Assembly (NCBI GenBank): GCA_030446765.1
Contig: JAUJMR010000017.1
Coordinates: 16,617-50,058, forward strand
Length of the DNA: 33,442 nucleotides
Origin: Chloroflexia bacterium
GTDB lineage: Bacteria; Chloroflexota; Chloroflexia; Thermobaculales; Thermobaculaceae
Reading direction: 5' to 3'
Notes under the pieces: model-generated
What the model was told of the DNA's origin: nothing
The model's database searches: none
The model's input: the letters and a program-made list of their open reading frames with translations, nothing else
Made by a program: the position numbers and the translations under genes
Shown here: in pieces, positions 17,423 to 27,386 of the stretch
How the letters are laid out: the number at the start of each line of letters is the position of its first letter
Position numbering within the stretch: position 1 is the stretch's first letter

Positions 17423-17578
17423 CCAACTCGCCCAGATCGGCCATCGCGCTGTTCGTGCAGCGGGCGAGGGCAGCGCCTCTGACAGCCAACAGCCCCATCA
17501 CCGCCTCCGGCGTCTGCGTCGATTGGAGTGATGAGCTCGCTCCATCGGTCCCGCCCAAGTCTGGCGCTTGCTCTTGTG
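17423..17578 (+). repeat. Block A of two short direct repeats
   Basis: A 19-base word at 17423-17441 and a 21-base word (key part CTGGCGCTTGCTCTTG) at 17558-17578. Both recur in the same order at 17966-17984 and 18012-18032, but the spacing is 116 bases here and 27 there. Confidence 0.6.
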
Positions 17579-17965
17579 CCCCACCCGCCTGCTGAGGGCA
17601 GGCGGACCGATCCTTCGCGCCTGTCGCAGAGCGCTCGCGCTGTCGGCTCGGTGCGCCGCTGGCAGCCGTTTGGTGTTGACCATCGTCGAGGCCATCGACC
17701 ACTATCTTCGCCCCTGCCGGACGCCTCGGCGACCGCAGGACTCGAGATCTTTCGCCCCACCTTCGCCCGGCATCCCCCACGACCTCCCGCTTCTGCTCGG
17801 GCGTGCCGCGATTGCGCCGCGACCTTCTGGCCTCACCTTCGATGCTCACCCAACTCATCCGGCACTCCTCGCACGCCTGTTTGGGAGTCCTCGGCGCTCA
17901 TCCCCGCCCCCATGCGCCTGCAGATCGATGACGAACTCCTCTTTGCCTCGCTTCGCCACCACCCA

Positions 17966-18032
17966 CCAACTCGCCCAGATCGGCGCGTGCGTCCGCTTCG
18001 TCAACAACGCGAGTCTGGCGCTTGCTCTTGTG
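17966..18032 (+). repeat. Block B of two short direct repeats
   Basis: The second copies of the 19- and 21-base words found at 17423-17441 and 17558-17578, about 540 and 454 bases downstream. This suggests a duplication followed by deletion inside the decayed regulator. Confidence 0.6.
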
Positions 18033-18779
18033 GTCTACTCCGATCCTTCGCTACCCTGGCGCAGCCTGGGATCTAGGCGTACGCTCCACCGCCTGTTTGG
18101 GATCCGGAACAGCCGCATCTCGCGCCATCCTCCGGTCGGTGGTCTCCACCACCCGCCAGGTCGGACGGTCTGCCCCGTCTGGCGATCAGAGCTACCGTAC
18201 GCTGCGGCCCGGATCCGGATCCTGCCGCCGTGATGGCGGGATGCTGGGGTGTCCTTTCCTGGAGTCCTTGTACAGCGCGTTGGCGTACGCCTCGTCAGTG
18301 ACCAGGACCCGATCGCACAGCCGGGCGTAGAACGCTGTCCGGCCGGCGGCGACCACGGCGCGACCACCGATAGGCAGCGGCACCGCGCTCTTCTTTTCTC
18401 CCCCGCCAGCGCCAGCGTCCACCCGCGCGACCTCCCGCACTGGATCGCTGCGACCGGCGGCTTCTCTCCCAGGGTCCAGGTACCATCCCAGGCGAGAAAG
18501 AGAGAAGACCCTGTTCGCCCGCCTCGCAGTGTTCGCGGGCGGCTGGACGCTCGGAGGCGGCTGAGACGGTGTGCGATGCCCGCCCCAGCGTGGATCAAAA
18601 CGCACCCGCACTCGACGTGATGGATGGTATGGAGTCGCTCGTGGAGCAGGCGTAGCCTCATCCGACTCTCCGGCGACCATGGTGCCGAGCCCAGGCATTC
18701 CGGATGCACGCCACTATGCGCTCGCCAGCGGTACGCCCTCCTGACCGGCGGCGTTAGAGCACGGCGGACTGGAGCTACG

Positions 18780-18877
18780 CGGAGGATGTTCGCCGTCGTC
18801 ACGCTGGAGCTACTACACGACGTGATGGATGGATGTCGCTCAAGCGGGCGGATCGGAGGATGTTCGCCGTCGTCACG
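18780..18877 (+). repeat. 24-base exact direct repeat, 74-base period
   Basis: The same 24 bases occur at 18780-18803 and 18854-18877 (core GGATGTTCGCCGTCGTCACG). A separate 15-base word, CGACGTGATGGATGG, occurs at 18613-18627 and again at 18818-18832, inside the repeat interval. Together they indicate local duplication just before the TPR part of the regulator. Confidence 0.7.
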
Positions 18878-19879
18878 TGGAGTTGGCCAAGCAGGCGCCT
18901 GGAGTTGCAGGGCGCGAGCCAGGCGGAGTGGCTCGCGCGGCTCGAGCGCGAACACGACAACCTGCGCGCCGCGCTCTCGTGGCTGCTCGACCGCGGGGAG
19001 GCCGAGAACGTGCTGCGGGCTGCGAGGGCGGTGTGGCGGTTCTGGGACATGCGCGGCCACTACTCCGAGGGACAGCTCTGGCTGGAACGGGGTCTGGAGC
19101 TGGGAGGGGTCATACCGGCCGAGGTGCGTGCGCTCTCTCTCAATGTGGCGGGGTACCTGGCGTGGGCGCAGGGTAACTACCCCAGCGCGGTCGAGCTCCT
19201 CGAGAAGCGCCTCGCCCTCCTACGGGAACTCGGTAATTCAGCGCGCACCGCGTTCACGCTCAACAATCTGGGCCTCGTCGCGCTGGATTTGGCGGAGCAG
19301 GAACGCGCAAAGGAGTTATTAGAGGAGAGCCTCGCCCTGAGGCGGGAGTTAGGCATTGAGGAAGAAACAGCGCTCGCGCTAAACAACCTCGCATATGCCG
19401 CCTTGCTGCGGGGAGACAACGCGAATGCAATCGACCTTGGGGAAGAAAGCAGGGAAATTATTCGAAAATCTCGGCGACAACTGGGGCATTACACTCGCTC
19501 TCTCCACCCCGGGCGTGCCGCACTCGAGTCGGGAGACCTCGACCGGGCTGGCCTTATCCTCGTAGAGTGTCTCTACAGGGCTAACGCGTTGGGGGATCGG
19601 CGTATCATCGCAGGGTGCCTGGAGGCGCTGGCGGCGGTCGCCGGGTCCCGCGGCGCGCTGGAGCGAGCGGCCCGATTGTACGGCGCGGCCGAGCGGTTGC
19701 GGGAGCAGATCAGCGCCCCGCTCTCGCCGGCGGAGCGGGCACACCAGCGCAAGCACGTTGATGCGTTGCGTGCTCAGATCGGGCGCGACCATCTGGATGC
19801 CCCGTGTCCTGCGGGTCGGAGTATGACGCTTGAGGACGCCATCGAGACCACCCGAGACACGACCGTCCATCAACCTTAG

Positions 19880-20258
19880 CGTGTCAACAGATGCCTGGCA
19901 ACTTGTGCTTTCTCCCACGCCATTGTGCACGTCCGTCCGTGAACCTCATTCAATGTCCAGTAGTAGGCTGGCCATTCATCAGGCGTCGTCTGCTCCGGCT
20001 CGTGTCCAGAGGGCAGTTCGCGGTACATTCAGCCTTCGGCCTTCATTCTCCGCGGGATCGCAGGCCACGCGGGTTGCGGGTCTCGAGGATCGATTTATCC
20101 CGGCGACCGACCGAGGACTGCTCTTCTCGTCCCGCGCCCTCCACCAACCATGATCTCCGGTTGCCTTGTGGGACGACGATCCAAGGCAGACGACCGCTCG
20201 AATCTCACACTCTTGGGGGCGTATCCGGCTTACCGATCTAGCCGATCGGCGCTCGTTC
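19880..20258. other. 379-base gap, nothing recognised
   Basis: It lies between the TPR remnant and the end of the acetamidase gene (convergent). Only short weak inverted repeats are seen, such as CCGATC/GATCGG near 20233-20249, without a T tract. Confidence 0.3.
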
Positions 20259-21169
20259 CTACTTTAGATATCGCTTCGGGCACGACGCCACAAGCGAGTA
20301 GTTGGGGTCGACCATGTTGCCGACGTAGCAGCGTCCCACCTGCGTGAGCAACTGGTAGCGTCCAGCTTGTCGAACCCGTACTCCGACTCCAGCCACAAGA
20401 CCAGTTCGCTGTACGCAATGCGAGCGGCGTCCTCCATCGGCCGTGCGCTCCCGACGGTCATGATCGCGTCCGGCGACTCGATTCGTGGCCAGGCAATCTC
20501 CCTGCCCTTGATTACGGCGAATGAGAGGGTGACCTTGGCGGATATCTCGAGCGCGACACCACACAGTTCCCCCTGCCCTTGGGCAGCATGGACATCGCCC
20601 GCATAGAAAAGCGCGCCCGCATGGTGAACGGGGAAGTACAAGGTGTTACCAATGGTCGCATCCGGGACGTCCATGTTCCCGCCGTGCGCTCCCGGGGTCA
20701 GCGAGGATATCGCCTCTATGTGCGGCGCCGTTCCGATGGTGCCGAGAAAGGGCATCCATGGGATCTCCCATCGCCCATTCCACGAGTATCCCCCTGACTC
20801 GGTCCTTCGGTAGATCCAGGTCCGCTCCGGGAGCGCGGACTGAAGCATCGCGGTGAACCTGGTTGAGGTGAGCCCCCCAAAGTGCGGGATCAGGCACGAA
20901 ACCGCCCAGTCGCGAGTCGGCTGTATGTCCTCGATGGTGACGGACAGGGTGTCGCCCGGCTCCACGCCCTCCACATAAATGGGGCCGGTCTGGGGGTTCA
21001 GGTACGGTCCGAGCACGGAGCTTGGGGGCTGGTGCTCGTCGGTGAGCTTGCCGCCGAAGGCGTCCTCGGTGTGGATCGTGACGCTCTCACCCAACGCAAC
21101 CGCCGCGATTGGCTCCGCGTACGGCCCGAACGTGTACTGGTACTCAGCAGGCTGCTCAATATTCCGCAT
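20259..21169 (-). CDS. Acetamidase/formamidase family protein, frameshifted near the C-terminus
   Basis: A ~303-residue member of the acetamidase/formamidase family, which hydrolyses short amides to ammonia and the acid (some members have other roles). Family-like features are EDAFGGKLT near residue 40, the IPHFGGLTS segment, PGAHGGNMD and GDVHAAQGQGE, with acidic and His residues that bind the metal. GAGGAGG lies ten bases before the ATG at 21169. After ESEYGFDKLDA (near 20363) the frame slips by one base: the direct reading ends in an Arg/Thr-rich tail at 20264, whereas the shifted frame gives YQLLTQVGRCYVGNMVDP and a stop at 20259, clearly the true end. A one-base loss between GACGC and TACCAG explains it. 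Confidence 0.85.
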
Positions 21170-21257
21170 TCGGTGCCGACCTCCTCAAGCTATGAAGTAT
21201 CGCATGCTACGGCGTCGGTACGCTGCCGTCAAGCGGTAACTTCTGAGTCACCCGGAT

Positions 21258-21274
21258 TTTCCGCTCAGCGGAAA
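21258..21274. repeat. Short inverted repeat
   Basis: TTTCCGC (21258-21264) and GCGGAAA (21268-21274) around TCA. It lies between the TPR remnant and the acetamidase start. It could be an operator for the acetamidase gene; no T tract for termination. Confidence 0.3.
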
Positions 21275-21287
21275 TATCACCAAGCGG

Positions 21288-21595
21288 TCACCGGCTTTCG
21301 ACGGCTGCAGTCTCCTCGAGTGCCAGCACAATCGCCTGATCCAACGTTTGGCGGCGTCCTTCCTCCCACAGCTGCCCAAAACGTTCGGCGTCCATCCCGG
21401 AGCGCAGGTGCCTCAGACGGTGCTCCCGGTCCTCGGCATCGGGATGCGACCGAGGTGCAACCAGCATTCCACGCACCGCGTCGATCGCACTCCACAATCG
21501 GATAGCGCGCTCCCCTGCGCGCATGCCGCCGCCGCCAGACCGTCCAGCGTGTCCGCGCCCTGCGCCCGATTCCCCAACTCCTGGTACCGGCGCAA
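21288..21595 (-). pseudogene. C-terminal remnant of a second TPR regulator
   Basis: Only the tail of the family survives. RYQELGNRAQGADTLDGLAAAA (from ~21593) is followed after a frame break near 21520 by ERAIRLWSAIDAVRGML, RFGQLWEEGRRQTLDQAIVLALEE and a stop at 21288. The same kind of ending (RLYGAAERLREQ ... GRSMTLEDAIE) closes the regulator at 16646-19879, but the two sequences differ, so this is a separate gene on the other strand. The front is cut off where transposase sequence begins at ~21604. Confidence 0.65.
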
Positions 21596-21603
21596 TCCCT
21601 CAC

Positions 21604-21821
21604 CGAAGGCTCAACCGGGCGTTCCACATCGTCGCTCTGGTGCAGCTCCGCTGTAACCCGCTCGCCAAAGCCTACTACGCGAAGAAACGCGCCGAGGGCA
21701 AGACGAGCAGGAGGCGCTGCGCTGCCTCAAGCGCCATCTCGTCAACGTCGTCTACAGATTGCTGAAGCCGTCCACCGGACGGTCTCCGATCCGAGCGGGG
21801 CTAGCGGAGGCAGCGGCGTGA
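21604..21821 (+). mobile_element. IS110-family transposase, C-terminal fragment
   Basis: The translation RRLNRAFHIVALVQLRCNPLAKAYYAKKRAEGK, then after a one-base shift near 21705 EALRCLKRHLVNVVYRLLK (key parts LNRAFH, AYY-KKRAEGK and LRCLKRHL), matches the conserved C-terminal region of IS110/IS116/IS902 transposases. The N-terminal DEDD catalytic domain and most of the protein are absent, so it cannot move. The frame ends in TGA at 21819-21821. The sharp junction at ~21600 with the TPR remnant suggests insertion followed by deletion. IS110 elements lack terminal inverted repeats, and none were seen. Confidence 0.7.
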
Positions 21822-21951
21822 GAGGGTCCCGTGTGGTCGGACGGAGGGTACGGACGCGTTCTACAGTCGCCCCTACCCGGTTCGGCTACATTGCGTCCCT
21901 CACAGTATCGGGCGGCTCTGTGGCCCGATCCTTGCCTGCCGAACCGCTGGG

Positions 21952-24900
21952 GTGGGCGATATGACCAGCAGGGGCGGCGCGGAAGACAATACGCGGGACC
22001 GGCACGGCTTCGACCCGGCGCGGGTCCTGCACCGCCTCGCCGTCACTGCCTCGCGCGCCTGCGGCTTCGGCGCCGTGACGGTGAATCTGCGCACGCCGGA
22101 GGGCGACTACGCCGTGGTGGCGGACACCGAGGGCGAGCTGCTCGGGACCCGGAGCTTCGACGAGTTCTGGACCTCCCTGATAGGCGATGGCTACCGCGTC
22201 GGTATCTCCTACATCGTCCCCCCCGAGCACGTGCGCCGTACCCTGGAGGCGTACCCGGAGGTCTGCTCAGTCGCCCCCGAGCTCCCGCCCGCCACCGGAC
22301 CCGACGACTGGGATCCCGACCACATGCTCGTTGTGCCCATGCTCAGCCGCGTCGGGGAGAACGTCGGCTACTTCTCGGTGGATTGCCCGCCCAACGGGAG
22401 GATCCCCGGCCCCGAGATCGTCGCGGACATGGAGACATTCGCCGAGCACGCAGCGCTCACCGTGGAGCTGGCGGCGGAGGCGGAGGCGCTACGCTCCAGC
22501 GAGGCGAAGCTACGGGTGCTGACGGCGCAGCTACCGGCGCACTTGTGGACCGCGGACGCCGACCTGCGCATCACATCGGTCGAAGGGACGGCCCTGACGC
22601 CGACCGGCATCGACACCGACCGGTATCTCGGGAAGAACCTGCGCGAACTGGTCGGGGCCGCGGGCCAGGGCCCGGAACCGGTAGCGGCCCACCCGCGCGC
22701 GTTGGGCGGCGAGGCGGGGAGCTACCGGATCGAGGTCGCAGGGCGGGTGTTCGAGGCGCGGGTGGAGCCGCTGCGGGACGGCCGGGGTGGGATCGAGGGC
22801 TGCGTCGGCCTCGCGGTGGACGTCACCGAGCGCAGGGAGGCCGAAGAGTCGCTGCGCTCCAGCGAGGAGCGGTTCCGCGCGCTGGTCCGCAACTCCACCG
22901 ACGTGATCGCTGTGCTCGATGCACGCGGCGTCACCACCGTTACGTCAGCCCCGCAGTGGAGTGGGTGCTGGGTTATACACCGGAAGAGCGGGTGGACACG
23001 AGCGTCCTCGAGGCCGGGTTGGTCCACTCCGAGGACGTGGACCGCGTGCGTAGAGCCTTCGAGGAGGTGGTCGCCGAGCCCGACGCCGAGCTGTGGGTCC
23101 GATTCCGCCTGCGGCACCGGGACGGGTCGTGGCGCTACGCGGAAGCGGTGGGTAGGAACCTGCTCGGCGACACGAGCGTCGGCGGGGTCGTGGTCAACTA
23201 CCGCGACGCCACCGAACGCCGGCGGGCCGAGGAGCGCACCGCCGCCTTCTCCAACCTGGCCCGCGACCTCAACTCGGCCACGACGGCCGTGGACGCCGCG
23301 CGCATCATCGCCGGCGTCGCAGATGCCCTGCTCGGCTGGGATGCGTACGCGCTCCTCCTGCGATCATCCGATGACGACCAGCTAATCCCGACGCTCGATT
23401 TCGATATCGTGGAGGGCCGGCGCACCGAGTCCGCCGGTGGCCCTCCCCATACCGCCCGGATCCCTGTCCCGGCGGGCGATGGAGGACGGACCGCAGCTCT
23501 TGCTCCGGGAGCGGCCGTCGCTCGACCTCGAGGGACTGCAGCCGTTCGGCGACAGATCTCGCCCCTCGGCCTCGCTGATGTTCGCGCCCATACGGAGTGG
23601 CGGTGGCGCCGTCGGGGTCCTCACGGTCCAGAGCTATTCCCCGGACGCTTATACCGAGGCGGATCTTGTGACGCTGCAGGCGCTCGCGGACCACTGCGGG
23701 GGGCGCTGGAGCGCATCGAGGCGGAGGAGGCGCTGCACCGGTCCGCGCGCGATTACCGGAGCCTCTTCGAGCTGGCCAACGACGCTATCCTGATCCTCGA
23801 GCCAGAAGGCGAGGTCGTGCTCGACGTGAACGAGCGCGCCTGCGGGCTGTACGGTATCCCCAGGGAACGGTTCATCGGCACCAGCATCAAGGGTCTCTCG
23901 CGCGACGTGGGACGGTGGGAGGAGCACCTGCGGCTGCTCCTCGCGCAGCAGGTACGACGGGTTCGAGACGGTACAGTACCGCGCCGACGCCACGCCCATC
24001 GACCTGCTCATCAACGCTTCGGTCATCGAGTTCCGGGGCCGGCGGGCGGTCCTGAGCATCAACCGCGACATCACCGAGCGCAAGGCGTTAGAGCAGCAGC
24101 TGCGCCGCCGTGCGCTCCACGATCCTCTCACCGGACTGCCCAACAGGGCGCTCTTCCTCGACCGCCTCGGGCACGCCATGGAGCGCACGGCGACGCGTCG
24201 CTCGGTCGTGAGCGTGCTCTACCTCGACGTCGACCGGCTCAAGCGCGTCAACGACTCCCTCGGCCACGACGCGGGCGACGCGCTGCTCGTCGGGATAGGC
24301 GAGCGGCTGCGGGGCTCGGTGCGACCCGAGGACACCGTCGCCCGCCTCTCCGGGGACGAGTTCGCCGTACTGATCGAGGAGATCGGGGATCCGGGCGAGG
24401 CGGTGCCCATAGCCGAGCGCATCCTGACCCAGTTGGGCGCGCCGTTCGTCGTTTCCGACCGCGAGGTGGTCGCGCTACGGCCAGCATCGGGATAGCGGTC
24501 GGCGGATCGGCTGAGACGACGCCAGCGGCGCTCCTGCAGGCGGCCGACGTGGCGATGTACCGGGCGAAGGCTGGGGGCGGGTCGCGGTACGCGGTGTACG
24601 GGGCGGACATGGCGTCGCTCGCTCTCGAGCGCCTGGAGCTCGAGAGCGAGCTACGGCGCGCGATCGACCGGGAGGAGTTCGAGGTGTACTACCAGCCCAA
24701 GGTGGAGCTGGAGACCGGGAGGATCGCCGGGGTGGAGGCACTCGTGCGGTGGCAGCACCCGCGACGCGGAGTGGTCCCCCCGGTGGACTTCATACCCCTG
24801 GCGGAGGAGACAGGACTGATCGTGCCCATCGGGCGCTGGGTCCTGGAGCAAAGCATGCCGGCGGGTGCGAGAGTGGCGGGACCGATACCCGAGCGACCCA

Positions 24901-25412
24901 CCCCTGTGCGCCGGCGTCAACCTCTCGGCGCGCGAGTTCGGCCACCCGGGGATTGTCGGGGAGATCGCCCGGATCCTCCGTGAGGCGGGGCTGGACGCGG
25001 GAGGGCTGGAGCTGGAGATCACCGAGAGCGCGGTGATGACGGACACCGAGGCGGTCGCCGCCACCCTGCGGGAGCTGGAGGCTTTAGGCGTCCTCCTGGC
25101 GATCGACGACTTCGGCACGGGGTACTCGAGCTTGGCGTACCTCAAGCGCTTCCCGATCAGCACCCTGAAGATCGACCGCTCGTTCGTGGCGGGGCTGGAT
25201 CGGGACCCGGAGGACACCGCGATCGTGGGGGCGGTGCTTGGCCTGGGGCGGGCCCTGGGCCTCCGTGTTGTGGCGGAGGGGGTCGAGACCGCGGAACACG
25301 TAGCGGCGCTGCGGGCGCTCGGATGTGCGCTGGCGCAGGGGAAATGAGTAAGCCCCTGCCTGCCGAGGAGATGGAGGCTCTGCTGTCTGAGGGACGGCAC
25401 CTCGCGGTGTAA
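21952..25412 (+). pseudogene. GAF-PAS-GGDEF-EAL cyclic-di-GMP signalling protein with about seven frameshifts
   Basis: The start is GTG 21952 or, better, ATG 21961. Reading across frames gives: GAF-like domain (VLHRLAVTASRACGFGAV, to ~22480); PAS (LRVLTAQLPAHLWTADADL, to ~22840); PAS (FRALVRNSTDVIAVLDARG, shift ~22936, YVSPAVEWVLGYTPEE, to ~23220); GAF (NLARDLNSATTAVDAAR, shifts ~23440 and ~23700); PAS (YRSLFELANDAILIL, shift ~23950). The GGDEF domain (24100-24590) has LHDPLTGLPNR, DVDRLKRVNDSLGHDAGD and SGDEF, a common active variant; another shift lies at ~24475. The EAL domain (24640-25412) has EALVRWQHP, NLSAREF, DDFGTGYSSL and EGVET, with shifts near 24860 and 25340. The corrected end is TAA 25410-25412. 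Repaired, it could make or degrade c-di-GMP. Confidence 0.8.
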
Positions 25413-25691
25413 CCGCGCGTGATTGCGCGACCGAGGGGGGATCGCCAGGCGCGGACGTGCCGCCCGCCGCTGGACTAAGTGGTCCGTCCCCACCTGTGGA
25501 GTACGGTCCATTCCTCCGAGTATTCTGGAACTTGACACGGGAGAGTCACGCCGACTCGCTTCCGGGAAGGGAGGGGTGTTTGAATCGAGGTGGCGACGCG
25601 AGGCAGGGCAGGCCAGAGCCAGCGCGCGCGGCCGTCTCCGGGAGCAGCGGCCGATCCAACCGGGAAGGAGGACCTCGACCGGTGGGCGGCC
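25413..25691 (+). other. Short gap with a G/C hairpin
   Basis: CGCGC and GCGCG flank GTGATT right after the EAL stop, but no T tract follows. TTGACA near 25533 has no good -10 partner. An AGGAGG-like ribosome site lies at ~25665, about 20 bases from the next ATG, which is far. Confidence 0.3.
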
Positions 25692-26218
25692 ATGCCCCCG
25701 AGGGAGCGCTTCCACGATCCCAGCTTCCAGCGGTACGCGCAGAGCTTTCGCAGGCGGGAGAGCCTGAGGGCGGCCGGCAAGGAGGGCTACAGCGTCACGA
25801 TCGGCCGGTACGGCAAGGAGTACCTCCACGACCGGATGGCCGACAAGCGCCGGGAGTCGGAGTTGCCCAGGTCGGTGAGCGAGCGCCAGCTGATGCGCAT
25901 GCTCGAGGAACTGGGGCAGCGGCAGGATCGCGCGCGCAGTACGGCGGCACGAGCGGGGACTACCATCGGGAGCACAAGCTCGCGCCATCCAGGCACGCCG
26001 ACTTCGTCTGGCCGGAGCAGCACAAGGCGATCGAGGTGTGGGGCGGCGTCCACACAGCGGCAGTTCTTCGTGCGTCAGGAGCGAGTCCAAGAGGCGAACC
26101 TGCGGCAGATCGACGGGCCAAAGCGGCGGGCTGGGACGTTATGATAGTGACCGACGAGGACCTGCGGCGCGACAACTGGGAAGAAACGCGCGAGCGGGTG
26201 CACCGGTTCCTGGGCTAG
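25692..26218 (+). pseudogene. Endonuclease-like protein (PD-(D/E)XK / DUF559-type impression), frameshifted
   Basis: From ATG 25692 the protein reads MPPRERFHDPSFQRYAQSF through VSERQLMRMLEELGQ in one frame. After ~25945 it continues in another as YHREHKLAPSRHADFVWPEQHKAIEVWGGVH; from ~26060 it returns to the first frame for RQFFVRQERVQEANLRQIDG, and from ~26125 back to AAGWDVMIVTDEDLRRDN, ending in TAG at 26216-26218. The core HADFVWPE...AIEVWGG with a following helix and GWDVMIVTDEDL strand resembles the Vsr/DUF559 fold, with Asp and Glu as candidate metal ligands. This is inferred from pattern. The N-terminal part is Arg-rich and may bind DNA. Three one-base changes are needed to restore it. 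Confidence 0.5.
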
Positions 26219-26303
26219 TCGCTGGGAGGATATAGGATGACGCATACCGATGTGGAGACCGTATCGTTGATCCATATACTGACTTGGGAGAACGACCCTG
26301 GAG

Positions 26304-26588
26304 GTGTACGAGATCACCGACCCGATACCGGTGGGCGAGTGGCTGGACGTGGTCCCAAGGCCCGGCCGCGACCTGGAGGTGCTGCCCTACGACTCCCTTA
26401 TCGCCGGCGGCCGCTACGACAGTGGGCACGCAATCGCGCTGCACACCGAGGACAATACCTTCATGTACGCCGTCCCTCCCGAGGTGATCGTGCTCCTCAA
26501 GGGGATGCTACCCGACGAACAGTATCGCAAGCTGCTAGAGCGCACGTCGAAGCGGCGGAAGCAATACGGTACACCGGTCATCCGATAA
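26304..26588 (+). CDS. Hypothetical protein, 94 residues
   Basis: A short protein starting at GTG 26304, with GGGAGA about 12 bases upstream. It reads YEITDPIPVGEWLDVVPRPG, a beta-rich middle (AGGRYDSGHAIALHTEDNTFMYAVP) and a basic helical end (YRKLLERTSKRRKQYG). An in-frame stop precedes it at ~26280, so it is not the tail of the endonuclease gene. Codon use and composition look real. No family recognised. Its 3' end overlaps the end of the convergent permease gene by 11 bases. Confidence 0.5.
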   Translation: MYEITDPIPVGEWLDVVPRPGRDLEVLPYDSLIAGGRYDSGHAIALHTEDNTFMYAVPPEVIVLLKGMLPDEQYRKLLERTSKRRKQYGTPVIR

Positions 26589-27312
26589 CGCCTTGTGAGC
26601 TGTCCAGCCCGCTGCTGAGCCAGGTCGTGGCCAGGATAAGGGCCATGATCGCCAGACACGGCGGCAGCACCAGCCAGGGCCAGACCGGACGGCTAAACAG
26701 GAGTGGGTCGCTGAACGCCTGGCTTAGCATCGTACCCCAACTCACCGTACCGCTCTGGGCCAAGCCCAGGAACGCAAGCGTCGCCTCGGCGAACACCGCG
26801 AATCGCACGGTTAGGATCAGCTTGGTCGGCAGCACATTGAGCGTCGATGGCAGAAGGTGGTGGTATACGATGCGCGCGTCCGTCGCTCCGAGGCACCGAG
26901 CTGCCTCGACGTGGGGCGCCGACCGGGCCTGGATCACGATGCTGCGGACAACACGGGCGAAGCCGGGCCACGAGAGCAGCGCCAGCATCAGGATGAGATT
27001 GCGGCGGCTCGGACCGACGAGCGTGGCGATGAGCAGGTAAAGCGGGATGCTCGGCAGCGCGAGGAGCAGGTCGCACAAGGCCATGAGCGGCGCCTCCACA
27101 GGTCGAAGGAATCCCGCGGCGAGGCCGACCATCCAGCTCAACGCCGTTGAGATCAGGGCCACCACCACCGCTACGATGAGCGCCCCGCGCGCGCCGTGGA
27201 TGACATGGCTCAGCACGTCCTGACCGAGGTCGTTCGTTCCCAGTCGGTGCTCAGCGGTGGGCACCGCTAGCGGCGGACCGCTTGGTAGGCGGGGATCGTA
27301 TGGGGCCAACAC
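26578..27312 (-). CDS. ABC importer permease, DppC/NikC type, N-terminus displaced
   Basis: 244 residues from GTG 27312. It has the features of the inner-membrane permease of peptide/nickel importers: LGTNDLGQDVLSHVIHGAR near the N-terminus (key part GTNDLGQDVLS), five hydrophobic helices, and the EAA coupling loop HVEAARCLGATDARIVYHHLLP (key part EAARCLGA). The first helix of this family is missing if translation starts at 27312. The same frame continues upstream as LFWLGCALLCTFVVIAFLASVLAPYDP with no start codon. A TTG at 27394-27392 with GAGG before it would read into this frame if the AAAA run (plus-strand TTTT 27385-27388) had one base fewer, so the true length is probably ~271 residues. 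It directly follows the DppB-type gene. Confidence 0.85.
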   Translation of the reverse strand: MLAPYDPRLPSGPPLAVPTAEHRLGTNDLGQDVLSHVIHGARGALIVAVVVALISTALSWMVGLAAGFLRPVEAPLMALCDLLLALPSIPLYLLIATLVGPSRRNLILMLALLSWPGFARVVRSIVIQARSAPHVEAARCLGATDARIVYHHLLPSTLNVLPTKLILTVRFAVFAEATLAFLGLAQSGTVSWGTMLSQAFSDPLLFSRPVWPWLVLPPCLAIMALILATTWLSSGLDSSQGVIG

Positions 27313-27386
27313 CGACGCCAGAAATGCTATGACGACAAAGGTGCAAAGCAGCGCGCAGCCGAGCCAGAAAAGTCGCGGGCGGCCTT

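Larger units (their letters stand above)
16646..19879 (+). pseudogene. Decayed and rearranged XRE-HTH / NB-ARC / TPR regulator
   Basis: Pieces of one large AfsR/SARP-like or STAND-type regulator occur in order. XRE helix-turn-helix: LLRHYRLDAGISQEELADRA through SDLERGVRRTP (16670-16790), then out of frame (RETVRLLAEALGLSEAG). P-loop: TLTGAGGVGKTRLAIRV (17025-17075), then FIPLSSIAEPTLLASEIAHA. Walker B: LLVLDNFEHLLDGAP (~17250-17285) in a third frame. From ~17300 to 18490 no reading is coherent, although ALFVQRARA appears at ~17450. TLFARLAVFAGGWTL returns at ~18510, with fragments DVMDGMESLVEQ and RSLIRLSGDHG after it. The TPR part (18890-19879) is nearly continuous, with one pair of compensating shifts at ~19450-19508. 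Short direct repeats inside show rearrangement. Not functional as it stands. Confidence 0.75.

Noticed and set aside
18035-19060. Long minus-strand open frame
   Set aside because: It is the complement of the TPR and NB-ARC remnants, which carry clear motifs on the + strand.
21831-24983. One very long + frame of 1050 codons
   Set aside because: Only stretches of it match domains; most is out of frame with the GAF/PAS/GGDEF/EAL protein, which switches frames about seven times.
25413-25430. Terminator after the EAL gene
   Set aside because: There is a short GC stem but no T tract follows.
26237-27040. Open frame on + over the permease
   Set aside because: Its second half is the complement of the DppC-type permease with clear membrane helices on the other strand.
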